Positions 8,111 to 16,786 of a stretch of DNA of 64,000 nt are shown one piece after another. The notes under the pieces were generated by a model, which worked only from the letters and a program-made list of their open reading frames with translations, did no database searches and was not told the DNA's origin. The translations under genes and the position numbers were made by a program. Source of the DNA: Streptosporangium becharense (GTDB taxonomy: Bacteria; Actinomycetota; Actinomycetes; Streptosporangiales; Streptosporangiaceae); contig NZ_JACHMP010000001.1 of assembly GCF_014204985.1 (NCBI RefSeq), positions 4,464,001 through 4,528,000 on the forward strand. Direction: 5' to 3'. How positions within the stretch are numbered: position 1 is the stretch's first letter; each line of letters begins with the position of its first letter.

Positions 8111-8977
8111 TCAGGACCGTCCGGTGGTCGGGAGCGCGTCCCGGACGGCGGCCAGGCAGCGCTCCACCACCGGCCGGGGGTCGAGGGCGTAGCTCCCGTC
8201 ACCGAAGAGCTCGAAGGTCATGCACCCCTGGTAGCCGCGGCGGTCCAGGGCGGCCAGGTAGTCCGCCAGCGGCAACTCGCCGTCACCCCAGGCCAGGTGT
8301 CCGGCGGGCCGGCCGTCGATCAGGTGCACGTGGCGGACGCGGTCGCCGAGCGCGTCGAAGTAGTCGTCGACGCTCTCCCCGGCCACGGCCATGCCCACGG
8401 TGTCGAGCACGGCACCCAGGTTCGGCGCGCCGATCTCGTCGAGCATCCTGGCGAGCGTGCGGGAGTCGTTGACGAGGTTCGACTCCAGTCGCTGCAACGG
8501 CTCGACCACGCACGTCACCCCGAGAGCGCCTGCGTAGGCGGCGATCTCGCCGAGCGCGTCGGCCGAGCGGCGCCACCCGGCCTCCACCGGCTCGTCCTCG
8601 AAGCCGCGGCCCGGAGTGAGCAGCAGCAGCTCCGCCCCGAGCTCCGCGCACAGTTCGGCCGCGCGGCGGAAGAGGGCGATGCTCGCCGCGCGCAGCCGGG
8701 TGTCGGGGGAGGCCACGTTGACCGGGTACATCACCTGCTCGGGGGTGAGGCAGTGCACCGTGAGGCCGCGTGACTCGACACGGCGGCGGACCGCGCGGGC
8801 CTCGGCGTCGCTCAGCTGCGGGAGGTGGAACTGCGGCGCGATGCCCCACAGCTCCACCCGCTCGCGGCCGAGGTCGGCGGCGTCGTCGAGGAACCGCTCG
8901 AACGGCAGATGCTGGTAGGCGAAGTTCGCGCCGGTGATCTGCCGGTCGGAGAGGGGCATCAGGCCTCCTGTCGTCAT
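8111..8977 (-). CDS. Sugar-phosphate isomerase/epimerase, FrlC-like
   Basis: A 288-residue TIM-barrel (AP-endonuclease-2 type) protein. Visible elements are the N-terminal strand (GANFAYQHLPFERFLDDAADLG), ELLLLTPGRGFED, a metal-ligand Glu in CVVEPLQ, GAVLDTVGM, and the paired HVHLIDGRP and MTFELFGDGSY strands near the C-terminus, which hold the other metal ligands. Its position beside SIS, PfkB and ABC genes matches the Frl pathway, where FrlC interconverts fructoselysine and psicoselysine. Two starts, ATG 8977 and ATG 8959, each have an identical AGGAGG at the same spacing; 8959 begins closer to the conserved domain. Confidence 0.75.
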   Translation of the reverse strand: MTTGGLMPLSDRQITGANFAYQHLPFERFLDDAADLGRERVELWGIAPQFHLPQLSDAEARAVRRRVESRGLTVHCLTPEQVMYPVNVASPDTRLRAASIALFRRAAELCAELGAELLLLTPGRGFEDEPVEAGWRRSADALGEIAAYAGALGVTCVVEPLQRLESNLVNDSRTLARMLDEIGAPNLGAVLDTVGMAVAGESVDDYFDALGDRVRHVHLIDGRPAGHLAWGDGELPLADYLAALDRRGYQGCMTFELFGDGSYALDPRPVVERCLAAVRDALPTTGRS

Positions 8978-9008
8978 CGGGCCTCCTGTCGTAGGCGGTG
9001 CGCCACGG

Positions 9009-9845
9009 TCACTTGCCCACCCCGTCGGCGAGCCCCTTGACGATGTAGCGCTGGCCGAAGATGAACAGCAGTACCACCGGGATGGCGGCGATGACCATGC
9101 CGGCGAAGACGACGGGGTAGTCGGTGCCGTGCTTGCTCATCAGGCTCGTCAGGCCCACCGGGAGGGTCTGCACTCCGCTGCCGCTGGTGAAGACCATCGC
9201 GAAGAGGTACTCGTTCCAGGCGAAGAGGATCTGCAGCATGACCGTCGAGGTGATGATCGGCTTGCACATGGGCAGGATGATCCGCCAGAAGGTCGTCCAG
9301 CGGCTGGCGCCGTCCATCTTGGCGGCCTCGTCGACCTCGTGCGGGAGGTCGACCATGTAGGCGCGGATGAGGAAGGTGGTGAAGGGCACCCGGAACGCGG
9401 TGTAGAGGATGAGCAACGCCCAGAAGGTGTTGTACAGGCCCATCGCCTGGAACATCTTCACCAGGGGGACGAGCGCCACGGTCGGGGTGAGCATGAGCCC
9501 GCCGAGGATCAGCGCGGTGACCGTCTTGCCGAACGGGATCTCCACTCGGGTGAGGCCGTACGCGGCCCAAGCGCTGATGAACACGGTGGCGATCGTCGAG
9601 GTCACCGTGACGAGCACGCTGGTGGTGAGGTAGTCGCTCACCCCGCGGTTCCACGCCTTCTGGTAGTTCTCGAAGCTCCAGTCGACGGGGAGGGCGAAGG
9701 GGTTGCCGAAGAGCTCGGCGTTGGTCTTGAAACCGTTGAGCGCCATCCACAGCAGCGGGTAGAGCACGATCACCGCGAGGCCGAGGAGGAAGGACCACAT
9801 GAACACGCGTGCGATCACGCCCATGAAGTTCAGGCGTTTCACCAT
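9009..9845 (-). CDS. Carbohydrate ABC transporter permease, MalG type
   Basis: A 278-residue inner-membrane permease with six hydrophobic segments and the EAA loop EAAKMDGASRWTTFWRIILP that docks on the ATPase. ATG 9845 (MVKRLNFMG) is chosen because the upstream extension reads over the preceding gene. It overlaps the MalF-type gene by 7 nt, so the two are co-translated. No ATP-binding subunit is encoded in the locus, as is common for actinobacterial sugar importers that share an MsiK-type ATPase. Confidence 0.9.
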   Translation of the reverse strand: MVKRLNFMGVIARVFMWSFLLGLAVIVLYPLLWMALNGFKTNAELFGNPFALPVDWSFENYQKAWNRGVSDYLTTSVLVTVTSTIATVFISAWAAYGLTRVEIPFGKTVTALILGGLMLTPTVALVPLVKMFQAMGLYNTFWALLILYTAFRVPFTTFLIRAYMVDLPHEVDEAAKMDGASRWTTFWRIILPMCKPIITSTVMLQILFAWNEYLFAMVFTSGSGVQTLPVGLTSLMSKHGTDYPVVFAGMVIAAIPVVLLFIFGQRYIVKGLADGVGK

Positions 9846-10732
9846 TCCACCCTTCTCCTGCGGGTGACCCACATCTGCGCCAGCGCGATGCCGAGCGTGA
9901 TCACGAAGAGCACGGTGGCGATCGCGGCGGCGTAACCGAAGTTGTTGCGCACGAAACCGCTGCGGTACAGCCACGTCCCCAGCACCTGGGTCGAGTTGTT
10001 GGGGCCGCCGCTGGTCATCACCATGACCTCGTTGAACACCTGGAACGCGCCGGAGATGGTGACCATCATCATCAACCCGGTCATCTCACGCACCAGCGGG
10101 AGCGTCACGTGGAAGAAGCGGCGGATCGGCCCGGTGCCGTCGAGGGCGGCGGCACCGTAGATCTCCGACGGGATGCGCTGGATCGCGACGGCGAACAGCA
10201 GGGTGGAGTACCCGAAGCCCTGCCACTGGCTCATCGCGATGATCGCCGACATCGCGGTGCTCTCCTGGCCCAGCCACGCCTGGGTGAACTCCCCGAGCCC
10301 CACCGCCTTGAGCGCGTGGTTCAGCGGGCCCAGGTTGGGTTCGTAGATGAAGTAGAAGAGCAGGCCCGCGACGGTCAGCGAGATCGCCGAGGGGAGGAAG
10401 TAGATCGCCCGGAGGTTGCGCCGCCACCGATCGCTGCTGATGCTCTCGATGAGCGCGGCGAGCAGGAGCGCGCCGAACACCTGGAACACGATCGAGATGA
10501 CCGCGTACAGCAGGTTGTTGCCGAACGACGTCCAGAAGATCGGGTCGTCGAGCAGCTTGGTGTAGTTCTTCAGTCCGACGAACTCCTGCTCGCCGCTGTA
10601 GATGTCCCACTCGAGCGCGCTGAACCCGAAGTTCTGCACGAGCGGCAGGTAGACGAACACCCCGACCAGCGCGAGGGCGGGGATGACCCACGCGAGCCCG
10701 AGTGCCCTTTGAAAGACGGCGCGCACCGGCAC
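9839..10732 (-). CDS. Sugar ABC transporter permease, MalF type
   Basis: A 297-residue permease with six or more hydrophobic helices (e.g. LGLAWVIPALALVGVFVYLPLV) and an EAA-like loop near YGAAALDGTGPIRRFFHVTLP. It pairs with the MalG-type protein (7-nt overlap) and the upstream lipoprotein to form an importer. The order binding protein, permease, permease, epimerase is a single transcription unit reading leftward from the divergent promoter. Confidence 0.9.
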   Translation of the reverse strand: MPVRAVFQRALGLAWVIPALALVGVFVYLPLVQNFGFSALEWDIYSGEQEFVGLKNYTKLLDDPIFWTSFGNNLLYAVISIVFQVFGALLLAALIESISSDRWRRNLRAIYFLPSAISLTVAGLLFYFIYEPNLGPLNHALKAVGLGEFTQAWLGQESTAMSAIIAMSQWQGFGYSTLLFAVAIQRIPSEIYGAAALDGTGPIRRFFHVTLPLVREMTGLMMMVTISGAFQVFNEVMVMTSGGPNNSTQVLGTWLYRSGFVRNNFGYAAAIATVLFVITLGIALAQMWVTRRRRVEW

Positions 10733-10752
10733 GCTCTCCTTTCGGATGGGGG

Positions 10753-12087
10753 CTACTTGGCGGAGTTCGATGCCTCGCGCACGCTTTCGAGGACCTTCTC
10801 CGGAGTCATGCCACCGCTGATGAGCCCCTCACCGCCGGCGAGCCAGGCGTCGGACACCTCGGGCACCGTCACCATGTCGAGCCAGCTGACCAGCTCAGGA
10901 GCCTGGTTGACGGCCTCGATGCCCTTGAACACGGGCTTGCTGGACGTCTCCTCCGTGACGGCGCCGATGACCGTGCTGGGCTGGCCGTACGGGGGAGAGG
11001 AGAGCGTCTTGGCGTTCTCGGCGTTCGTGACGAACTTCATGAAGTCGACGGCGAGCGCCGCGCGCGGCGACTTGGCGTTGACGAAGTAGCCCTCGGGGGC
11101 GCCCTCGATCGTCTTCGGGTTGCCCGCGGCGCCCTGGGGCACCGGCAGCGGGAAGATGCCGAACTCCTCGACCGGGAGCTTCTTCTCACCGGTCACCGAG
11201 TCGAACTCCAGGACCTCCTGGTAGTACATCGCGGCCTTGCCGTTGGAGAACGCCTCCTGCGCCGAGGTGTAGAGCACGCCGTTGGTGCCGTCGCGGGTGT
11301 CGGTGCACTCGGTGACGAGGGTCTTGAACTGCTTGAGCGCGTTGACGTAGCCGGGGTGGTCGAGCTTGGCCGTCTCGGGGTTGAAGTCGGCGCGGAAGAC
11401 GTCGCTCGGCACGGAGTAGGCGAAGAGCTGCTGCATGTAGTGCAGGGCGGGCCAGCCGTCCTTGTTGCCGAAGGCGATGGGCTCGTAGCCGGCCTTGCGC
11501 AGCGGCGTGCAACTGCTGATGAGCTCCTCGAAGCTGGTGGGCACCTTGACACCGGCCTTCTCGAAGGCGGTCGTGTTGTAGCCCATGAACTTGCCGTTGT
11601 TGTACAGCGGGATGCCGTAGTACTTGCCGCCGAAGGCGAAGGCGGACAGCGACGCCTTGCTGAAGGTCTTGCCCCACTCGGTGTCGGGGCCGATCACCTT
11701 GCTGAGGTCGGCCGCACGGCCACCGCGCACGAAGTTCTCGGCCCAGTTGCCGGTCCAGGTGAAGAAGATGTCGGGCAGGGCGTCCGAGGCGGTGAGCGTC
11801 TTGGTCTTGTCCTTGATGCTCTGGTCGGTCTCCTGGATGAGCTCGATCTTCACCTCGGGATGCTGCTTCTGGTACGCCGCGGCGAGGTCCTTGAAGTAGG
11901 GCTCCAGGGGGTCACCGGCGAACTTGGTGAGGATGCTCAGGGTGCCGGAGAACTCCGGGGCGGCGGCGACGTCGGCCGCGGGGGCGCCGGCCGTCCCGCC
12001 TCCGCCTCCCCCTCCACCGCAGGCGCTGAGGGTGAGGACAGAGGTCCCGACGAGTGCCGCGAACGTCGTCAGTGCGCGAGGGCGCAT
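10753..12087 (-). CDS. Extracellular sugar-binding lipoprotein
   Basis: A 444-residue family-1 solute-binding protein. A signal peptide ends in the lipobox LSAC (Cys23), followed by a Gly-rich linker and the domain start SGTLSILTKFAGDPLEPYF. The protein should be lipid-anchored outside the membrane and deliver substrate to the two permeases. ATG 12087 follows an AAAGGAAGG ribosome site; the longer in-frame reading to 12165 would hide the signal peptide. Genomic context suggests fructosamine (Amadori) substrates. Confidence 0.9.
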   Translation of the reverse strand: MRPRALTTFAALVGTSVLTLSACGGGGGGGGTAGAPAADVAAAPEFSGTLSILTKFAGDPLEPYFKDLAAAYQKQHPEVKIELIQETDQSIKDKTKTLTASDALPDIFFTWTGNWAENFVRGGRAADLSKVIGPDTEWGKTFSKASLSAFAFGGKYYGIPLYNNGKFMGYNTTAFEKAGVKVPTSFEELISSCTPLRKAGYEPIAFGNKDGWPALHYMQQLFAYSVPSDVFRADFNPETAKLDHPGYVNALKQFKTLVTECTDTRDGTNGVLYTSAQEAFSNGKAAMYYQEVLEFDSVTGEKKLPVEEFGIFPLPVPQGAAGNPKTIEGAPEGYFVNAKSPRAALAVDFMKFVTNAENAKTLSSPPYGQPSTVIGAVTEETSSKPVFKGIEAVNQAPELVSWLDMVTVPEVSDAWLAGGEGLISGGMTPEKVLESVREASNSAK

Positions 12088-12200
12088 GGCCTTCCTTTCT
12101 CTCGGGGGGAGAGGGGACCGCCGGTGCCGTGGCACCTCGGATCCGCCGTGTGGTGTCTCCGTCACGAACCGTTTGGTGTGGGCTGACTGTACAGACGTTC

Positions 12201-12214
12201 TGATACCGGTACCA
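12201..12214. promoter_or_regulatory. LacI-family operator-like site, left copy
   Basis: TGATACCGGTACCA differs at one position from the perfect palindrome at 12355. The central CG and flanking TG/CA are typical of LacI-family operators. It lies about 115 bp upstream of the binding-protein gene and overlaps a possible minus-strand -10. Confidence 0.65.
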
Positions 12215-12354
12215 GGTCTAGAAACAAGATCTTTTTTTGCGATGATGTTTGATGCTGTTACGTGACATGTAATGCCTGGTCAGACAGTAGTTCATCATCG
12301 AGGGTGCTTGCGCGGTTGACGCTGACCGCCTACTGTGCCAGCGTGACTCCAGCG

Positions 12355-12368
12355 TGATACCGGTATCA
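12355..12368. promoter_or_regulatory. LacI-family operator, perfect palindrome
   Basis: TGATACCGGTATCA is a perfect 14-bp palindrome, 54 bp before the SIS gene. With its near copy 154 bp to the left, it brackets the divergent promoters. The LacI-type regulator encoded at 14529 in the same locus is the obvious candidate ligand; autoregulation through the SIS-kinase-lacI transcript would follow. Confidence 0.75.
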
Positions 12369-12421
12369 GTCGCCATAAGCCACGGAGCGACGCCGACCCC
12401 ACGCACTCCCGAAAGGACACG

Positions 12422-13426
12422 ATGATGCTCGGCTTCAACGAGCCCGAATTCCTCTCGCAGCTCGCGAGCACGGTGGCGCTTCGCCCCCAGATCGAGGAAC
12501 TGGTCGACCGTCTGGTGGACGAGGGGTTCGACAACCTCTTCCTTGTCGGCGCCGGCGGAACCTACGCCCAGATGTGGCCGTACGAGCACCTCGCCCGGCG
12601 TAGCTCCACCCTCAGCGTACGCTCCGTCATCGCCGCCGAACTCATCGTCTCGGGTGACGCCTCCCTCGGTGAGCGCTCGGTCGCGATCTTCACCTCGGTC
12701 TCGGGCACCACCGACGACAGCCTCCGCGCCATCGAGTACTGCAAGGCCAAGGGCGTCTACACGATCGGCTTCACCGGCTACCCCGAGTCGCCCATCGCGC
12801 AGAACGTCGACATCGCCCTCATCTCCGAGCCGAAGGCCTGGCCCTTCGACCAGCAGATGCTGCTCTTCATCGGCCGGCTGCTCTCGCGCCGCGGCGAGTT
12901 CGACGGCTACGAGAAGCTCGCCGACGAGCTCGCGAACATCCCGCAGGTCCTCCTGGAGGTGGCCAAGCAGGCCGACTCCGCCGCCTCCGACTTCGCCGAG
13001 GCGCACAAGGACACCGACTACCACTTCCTCGTCGGCGGCGGGAACCTGTGGGGCTTCACCTACCTGTACTCCATGTGCATCCTCGAGGAGATGCAGTGGC
13101 TGCGCACCACCCGGGTGCACAGCGCCGAGTTCTTCCACGGCTCCCTGGAACTGCTCGAGGAGAACACGAGCGTCATCATCTTCCAGGGTGAGGACGAGAC
13201 CCGCGCTCTCACCGACCGCGTCGAGTCCTTCGCCAAGCGCATCTCCAAGGACGTCACCGTCTTCGACACCCGCGACTACCCGCTCGACGGGATCAGCCCG
13301 GAGTTCCGCGGCCTGCTCGCGCCGCTCGTCCTCGACACCGTCATGGGCCGCGTCAGCAAGCACCTGGAGCGGGTCCGCGACCACTCACTCGACCTGCGCC
13401 GCTACTACCGCGTCATGGACTACTGA
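12422..13426 (+). CDS. SIS-domain deglycase, FrlB-like
   Basis: A 334-residue two-SIS-domain isomerase/lyase. The first domain shows FLVGAGGTYAQ and FTSVSGTTDDSL (sugar-phosphate loop), and the second FLVGGGNLWGFTYLYSMCILEEMQ with a conserved HSAEFFHG. This pattern is shared with FrlB, which cleaves fructoselysine-6-phosphate to glucose-6-phosphate and the free amine, and with GlmS isomerase domains. With the kinase and epimerase alongside, a fructosamine-6-phosphate deglycase is favoured; exact specificity is inferred. It starts at an ATGATG pair after GAAAGGA. Confidence 0.8.
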   Translation: MMLGFNEPEFLSQLASTVALRPQIEELVDRLVDEGFDNLFLVGAGGTYAQMWPYEHLARRSSTLSVRSVIAAELIVSGDASLGERSVAIFTSVSGTTDDSLRAIEYCKAKGVYTIGFTGYPESPIAQNVDIALISEPKAWPFDQQMLLFIGRLLSRRGEFDGYEKLADELANIPQVLLEVAKQADSAASDFAEAHKDTDYHFLVGGGNLWGFTYLYSMCILEEMQWLRTTRVHSAEFFHGSLELLEENTSVIIFQGEDETRALTDRVESFAKRISKDVTVFDTRDYPLDGISPEFRGLLAPLVLDTVMGRVSKHLERVRDHSLDLRRYYRVMDY

Positions 13427-13604
13427 GCACCCGCCCCCGCCCGGACGACCACCCGGGCGGGGGCACCCCGCGTGCGGCCCCCGGCGGCCCTCCCCGGCAC
13501 CCCCTCGCACCCGCCACAACCCACCGCCCGCGTACCCCGGTCGCCGCCGGCGTACGCGTTCCCTCCCGGGCCGCACACCGCGGCCCGCGCACAGGAGAAC
13601 CCTT

Positions 13605-14516
13605 ATGAGAGTCCTCGGCTTCGGCGACAACATCGTCGACCGGTTCGTCGACCGCGGCGTCGACTACCCGGGCGGCAACAGCGTGAACGTCGCCGTGTAC
13701 GCCCACCGGCTCGGCCTCGAAGCCGGCTACCTGGGAGTCTTCGGCGACGACGACCTCGGACGCTTCCTGGCCGAGGCGATCGCGGCCCAGGGGCTCGCCG
13801 TCGACCGCTGTGTCGTACGGGCCGGCGAGAGCGGAATCTCCACCCTGCGCGTCGACGACGGCGACCGGATCTTCCTCGGCTGGAACGGCGGCGGCGTCAC
13901 GGTGCGGGAACCGCTGGTGCTCGACGACGACCTGCTCGACTACGTGACCTCCTTCGACCTCGTGCACTCAAGCGTGTACTCCGGCAGCGAGAGCGAACTG
14001 CCGAAGCTCGCCGGACGCGGCACGCTGGTCAGCTTCGACCTGTCGAGCGAGGACGACTACCGCACCCCCGACTACCTCGACCGCGTCTGCCCGCACGTCG
14101 ACCTGGTGCTGCTGTCCTGCTCCCACCTCGACGAGGCCGGCACCCGCGATCTCCTGGCCGACGTCGTACGACGCGGCGCCCGCCTCGCACTCGGCACCCG
14201 CGGCATGGACGGGGCCATCGCCCACGACGGCCGCGTCACCGTCAGCGCGCCGGCGCGCCGCGTGGCCGACCCGGGACAGATCGTCGACACGATGGGCTGC
14301 GGCGACGCCTTCCTTGCCGGATTCGAGGTCTCCCTGCTGCGCGCCGGCTGGTCGACCACCGCCGCACCGGGGCATGACATGATCGAACGTGCGCTGCGCG
14401 ACGGCGCGGACGCCGCCTACGAGCAGTGCTTCGTCGAAGGCGCATTCGGCTACGGCAAGCCCACCGGGCAAGCGGTGATGGCTAGCATGTCGCCAGCCGC
14501 CGAAAGCCAGAAATGA
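13605..14516 (+). CDS. PfkB-family carbohydrate kinase, FrlD-like
   Basis: A 303-residue ribokinase-family enzyme. It has the N-terminal sugar-binding GFGDNIVDRF and YPGGNSVNVAVYAHRLG motifs, and the C-terminal ATP/anion-hole signature DTMGCGDAF with the likely catalytic base Asp234. In the Frl pathway this kinase phosphorylates the 6-hydroxyl of fructoselysine to give the substrate of the SIS deglycase encoded just upstream. It has an AGGAG site nine nt before ATG 13605. The gap from the deglycase is 178 bp and to lacI 12 bp. Confidence 0.85.
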   Translation: MRVLGFGDNIVDRFVDRGVDYPGGNSVNVAVYAHRLGLEAGYLGVFGDDDLGRFLAEAIAAQGLAVDRCVVRAGESGISTLRVDDGDRIFLGWNGGGVTVREPLVLDDDLLDYVTSFDLVHSSVYSGSESELPKLAGRGTLVSFDLSSEDDYRTPDYLDRVCPHVDLVLLSCSHLDEAGTRDLLADVVRRGARLALGTRGMDGAIAHDGRVTVSAPARRVADPGQIVDTMGCGDAFLAGFEVSLLRAGWSTTAAPGHDMIERALRDGADAAYEQCFVEGAFGYGKPTGQAVMASMSPAAESQK

Positions 14517-14528
14517 GGAACACGTCCC

Positions 14529-15629
14529 ATGCCAGCTGCTGACCGGGGTCAGGCGACGGGACCGCCGACGATCTCCGAGGTGGCCGCCGAGGCCGGCGTC
14601 GGCCGCGCGACCGCGGCCCGCACGCTCGGCGGGTATGGGTACGTCAGCCCCGAGCTCCGGGAACGGGTGCTCGCGGCGGCCGAGAAACTCGGCTACCGCG
14701 CCAACGCGCTCGCGCGCAGCATGTCCACGGGCGTGAGCCACACCCTCGGCGTGATCGTCGCCGACATCGGCAACCCCTTCTTCGCCGGGGTGATGCGCGG
14801 GATCTCCGACACCTCCCGGGCACGGGGCTTCGACACGATCGTGCTGAGCACGTACGAGGACCTCAGCCAGGAGATCGCCGCGACGAACGTGCTCATCGAC
14901 AAGCGCGTCGACGGCGTCATCATCGCCTCCGCCGCGGTCCGCCGCAGCGAGGTCGCGCACATCAGGGCCGCGATGGACCGCGGCATCCCCGTCGTCCTCG
15001 TCGACCGCGCGGTCGCCTCGCTCGACCTCGACTCGGTCGTCATCGACAACCGCGACGCGGCGCGGGCAGCCGTCGAGATGCTCATCTCCGCCGGTCACCG
15101 CCGCATCGGATTCATATGGGGGCCGCCCGCAGCCGAGGCACCCGCGACCCGGCGCGAACTCCTCGCCGAGGCGTCCCGCAACCTGTGGACCGACGGGGAA
15201 CGACTGCGCGGCTACCTCGACGCGCTCGACGACGCGCGCATCCCCTTCGACCCCCAGCTGGTGATGGTCGGACGCAAGACCGAGGGACGGGCGACCCAGG
15301 AGGTCGCCCGCATGCTCGCCCTCCCCGACCGGATCACCGCGGTGTTCTGCACCGAGACCGAGGCGGTGACGGGCGCCCTGCGGGCCCTGCGCGCCGCCGG
15401 GCTCTCCTACCCGCGCGACGTCGCACTGATCGGCTTCGACGACAGCGCCTGGGCCGCGGTCATGGAACCGCCGCTGACCATGATCGAACAACCCGTGCAC
15501 CAGCTCGGCGCGAAGGCCGCTGAGGTGCTGCTCGACATCCTGGACGGCGCCGAACCCCGCCGCGAGATGCACACGCTGCACTCACGCCTCATCGTCCGCT
15601 CCTCGGTCGCCGCCCCGGCGCTCCCCTGA
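14529..15629 (+). CDS. LacI-family transcriptional regulator
   Basis: The protein has 366 residues. The helix-turn-helix is at residues 14-34 (TISEVAAEAGVGRATAARTL), followed by the hinge (YRANALARSM) and a periplasmic-binding-type effector domain (LGVIVADIGNPFFAGVMRG ... VALIGFDDSAW). It follows the kinase by 12 nt, so it is cotranscribed. It likely represses the divergent fructosamine genes by binding the TGATACCGGTATCA palindromes; the inducer is probably a pathway intermediate. Confidence 0.9.
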   Translation: MPAADRGQATGPPTISEVAAEAGVGRATAARTLGGYGYVSPELRERVLAAAEKLGYRANALARSMSTGVSHTLGVIVADIGNPFFAGVMRGISDTSRARGFDTIVLSTYEDLSQEIAATNVLIDKRVDGVIIASAAVRRSEVAHIRAAMDRGIPVVLVDRAVASLDLDSVVIDNRDAARAAVEMLISAGHRRIGFIWGPPAAEAPATRRELLAEASRNLWTDGERLRGYLDALDDARIPFDPQLVMVGRKTEGRATQEVARMLALPDRITAVFCTETEAVTGALRALRAAGLSYPRDVALIGFDDSAWAAVMEPPLTMIEQPVHQLGAKAAEVLLDILDGAEPRREMHTLHSRLIVRSSVAAPALP

Positions 15630-15639
15630 GCGGGCGGCT

Positions 15640-15960
15640 GTCTTTCTCCTGAGGGGCGGGGACGGGGTCGTGTTGTGAGGGGTGTCTTCTGAGGGGGAGT
15701 GTTCTGAGAGGGCGTCTTCCCGGGGGTCGTGTTCTGAGGGGGGCGTGTTTCGAGGGGCGGTCTTCCGAGGGAGGATCGTTTCCCGAGGGGCTGGTTCTCA
15801 CCGAGGTGCCGGCCGTTTCCCGGGGGCCGATCGTTTCCTGAGCGTCGGCCGGTTTCCTGGGCGTCGGCCGTTTCTTGAACGTAGGCCGTTTCTTGAGGGC
15901 TGATCGTTTCTCGGAGGGTTGATCGCTTCCCGGCGGGTTGATCGCTTCCCGAGCGGCCGG
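15640..15960. repeat. Degenerate G/T-rich tandem repeat field
   Basis: Units of about 21-24 bp based on cgtttcctgaggg recur with variable spacing (e.g. ggccgtttcttgaac, gatcgtttctcgga, gatcgcttcccg). Copies are contiguous and diverged. On the minus strand they give a Lys/Arg/Pro repeat peptide with no family resemblance. Confidence 0.6.
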
Positions 15961-16096
15961 TGGCTTACCGAAGGACCGGTCGGGGCGGTGGGCAGCGGGC
16001 ATCTCGAACAGCGGGTGACCTCGGACCGCAGACGATCTCGAACGGCAGGCGACTCCGGGTGGTGGAGCCCCCGGCGAACCCGCATGCCCACACCCG

Positions 16097-16250
16097 GCCG
16101 TAGAACGACTCCATCCCGGTCGTGGAACGACTTCACCCCGGTCGTAGAAGGACTTCGCCCTGGCCGTGGGACGACTTCACCTCGATCGTGGGAGGATTTC
16201 GCCCCGGCCATGGGACGACGCCTCCCAGCCGTGGAACGGTTCCACGACTA
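16097..16250. repeat. 22-bp tandem repeat, about seven imperfect copies
   Basis: Copies start at 16097, 16119, 16141, 16163, 16185, 16207 and 16229 (partial). The consensus is gtcgtggaacgacttcaccccg; the internal gtcgt...acgac makes each copy partly self-complementary. Confidence 0.8.
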
Positions 16251-16786
16251 TCCCGCAACTATGTTCTCACTGTGAATCGACCTATGGAATGCCGCTGAAA
16301 CCCGGCCTCGCCTCCAAGGATCCATACTCATCTCCAAGCCATTCCCAAGAGGCGGGTCCTAGCCACTCCCAAGCAGTATCGGTGACCCTGTACACAGGTC
16401 GAAGCCGTTCAGATGTCTCTCGGTGAATCGAGAGTCCGGGCGGGTTCTTCCTGTGAAGAGGTATCGATCGGTCCGGAAGGCGATCCCATCGGAAATGTGG
16501 GGCAACGGAGGCTGGGAACACTTTCTCCCTGCTTTCTTTCCTATGGAAAACGCTCTCTGGGATGTCACCCGGAACCGGGAAGAGTCATTCACGGCATACG
16601 GAGCCGGCGACCGGCCCGAGTGATCGGACCAGGTCGATCCGGGGACGACGTGGCAGCCGGCCTCGTTCCGGTGCGCTCACGGCTTCCGGTCGAGTGGCCG
16701 GCAGCCGATTCCGACGTCGACGGTCTCCGTGAAGAGGGAGAAGCGCCGAAGGCGGCTGACCTGCGTTCATCTCAGTCAGCTGCGGG

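Larger units (their letters stand above)
12088..12421. promoter_or_regulatory. Divergent promoter region of the fructosamine locus
   Basis: This 334-bp region separates the transporter operon from the deglycase gene and is AT-richer than its surroundings. It carries the two operator-like palindromes listed separately. On the minus strand TTGTTT (complement of 12222-12227) and TATCAG inside the left palindrome are spaced 16 nt, a possible promoter overlapped by the operator. On the plus strand TTGACG at 12316-12321 is a possible -35 without a clear -10. Confidence 0.55.
15630..16786. other. Long noncoding interval with minisatellites
   Basis: The interval is 1157 bp without a recognisable gene. 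The left third (15640-15960) is a degenerate repeat field and 16097-16250 holds 22-bp repeats. 16260-16640 is unusually AT-rich for this window and has a small hairpin (ctctcg-gtgaat-cgagag near 16417). All open frames crossing it are repeat peptides or short. Confidence 0.6.
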
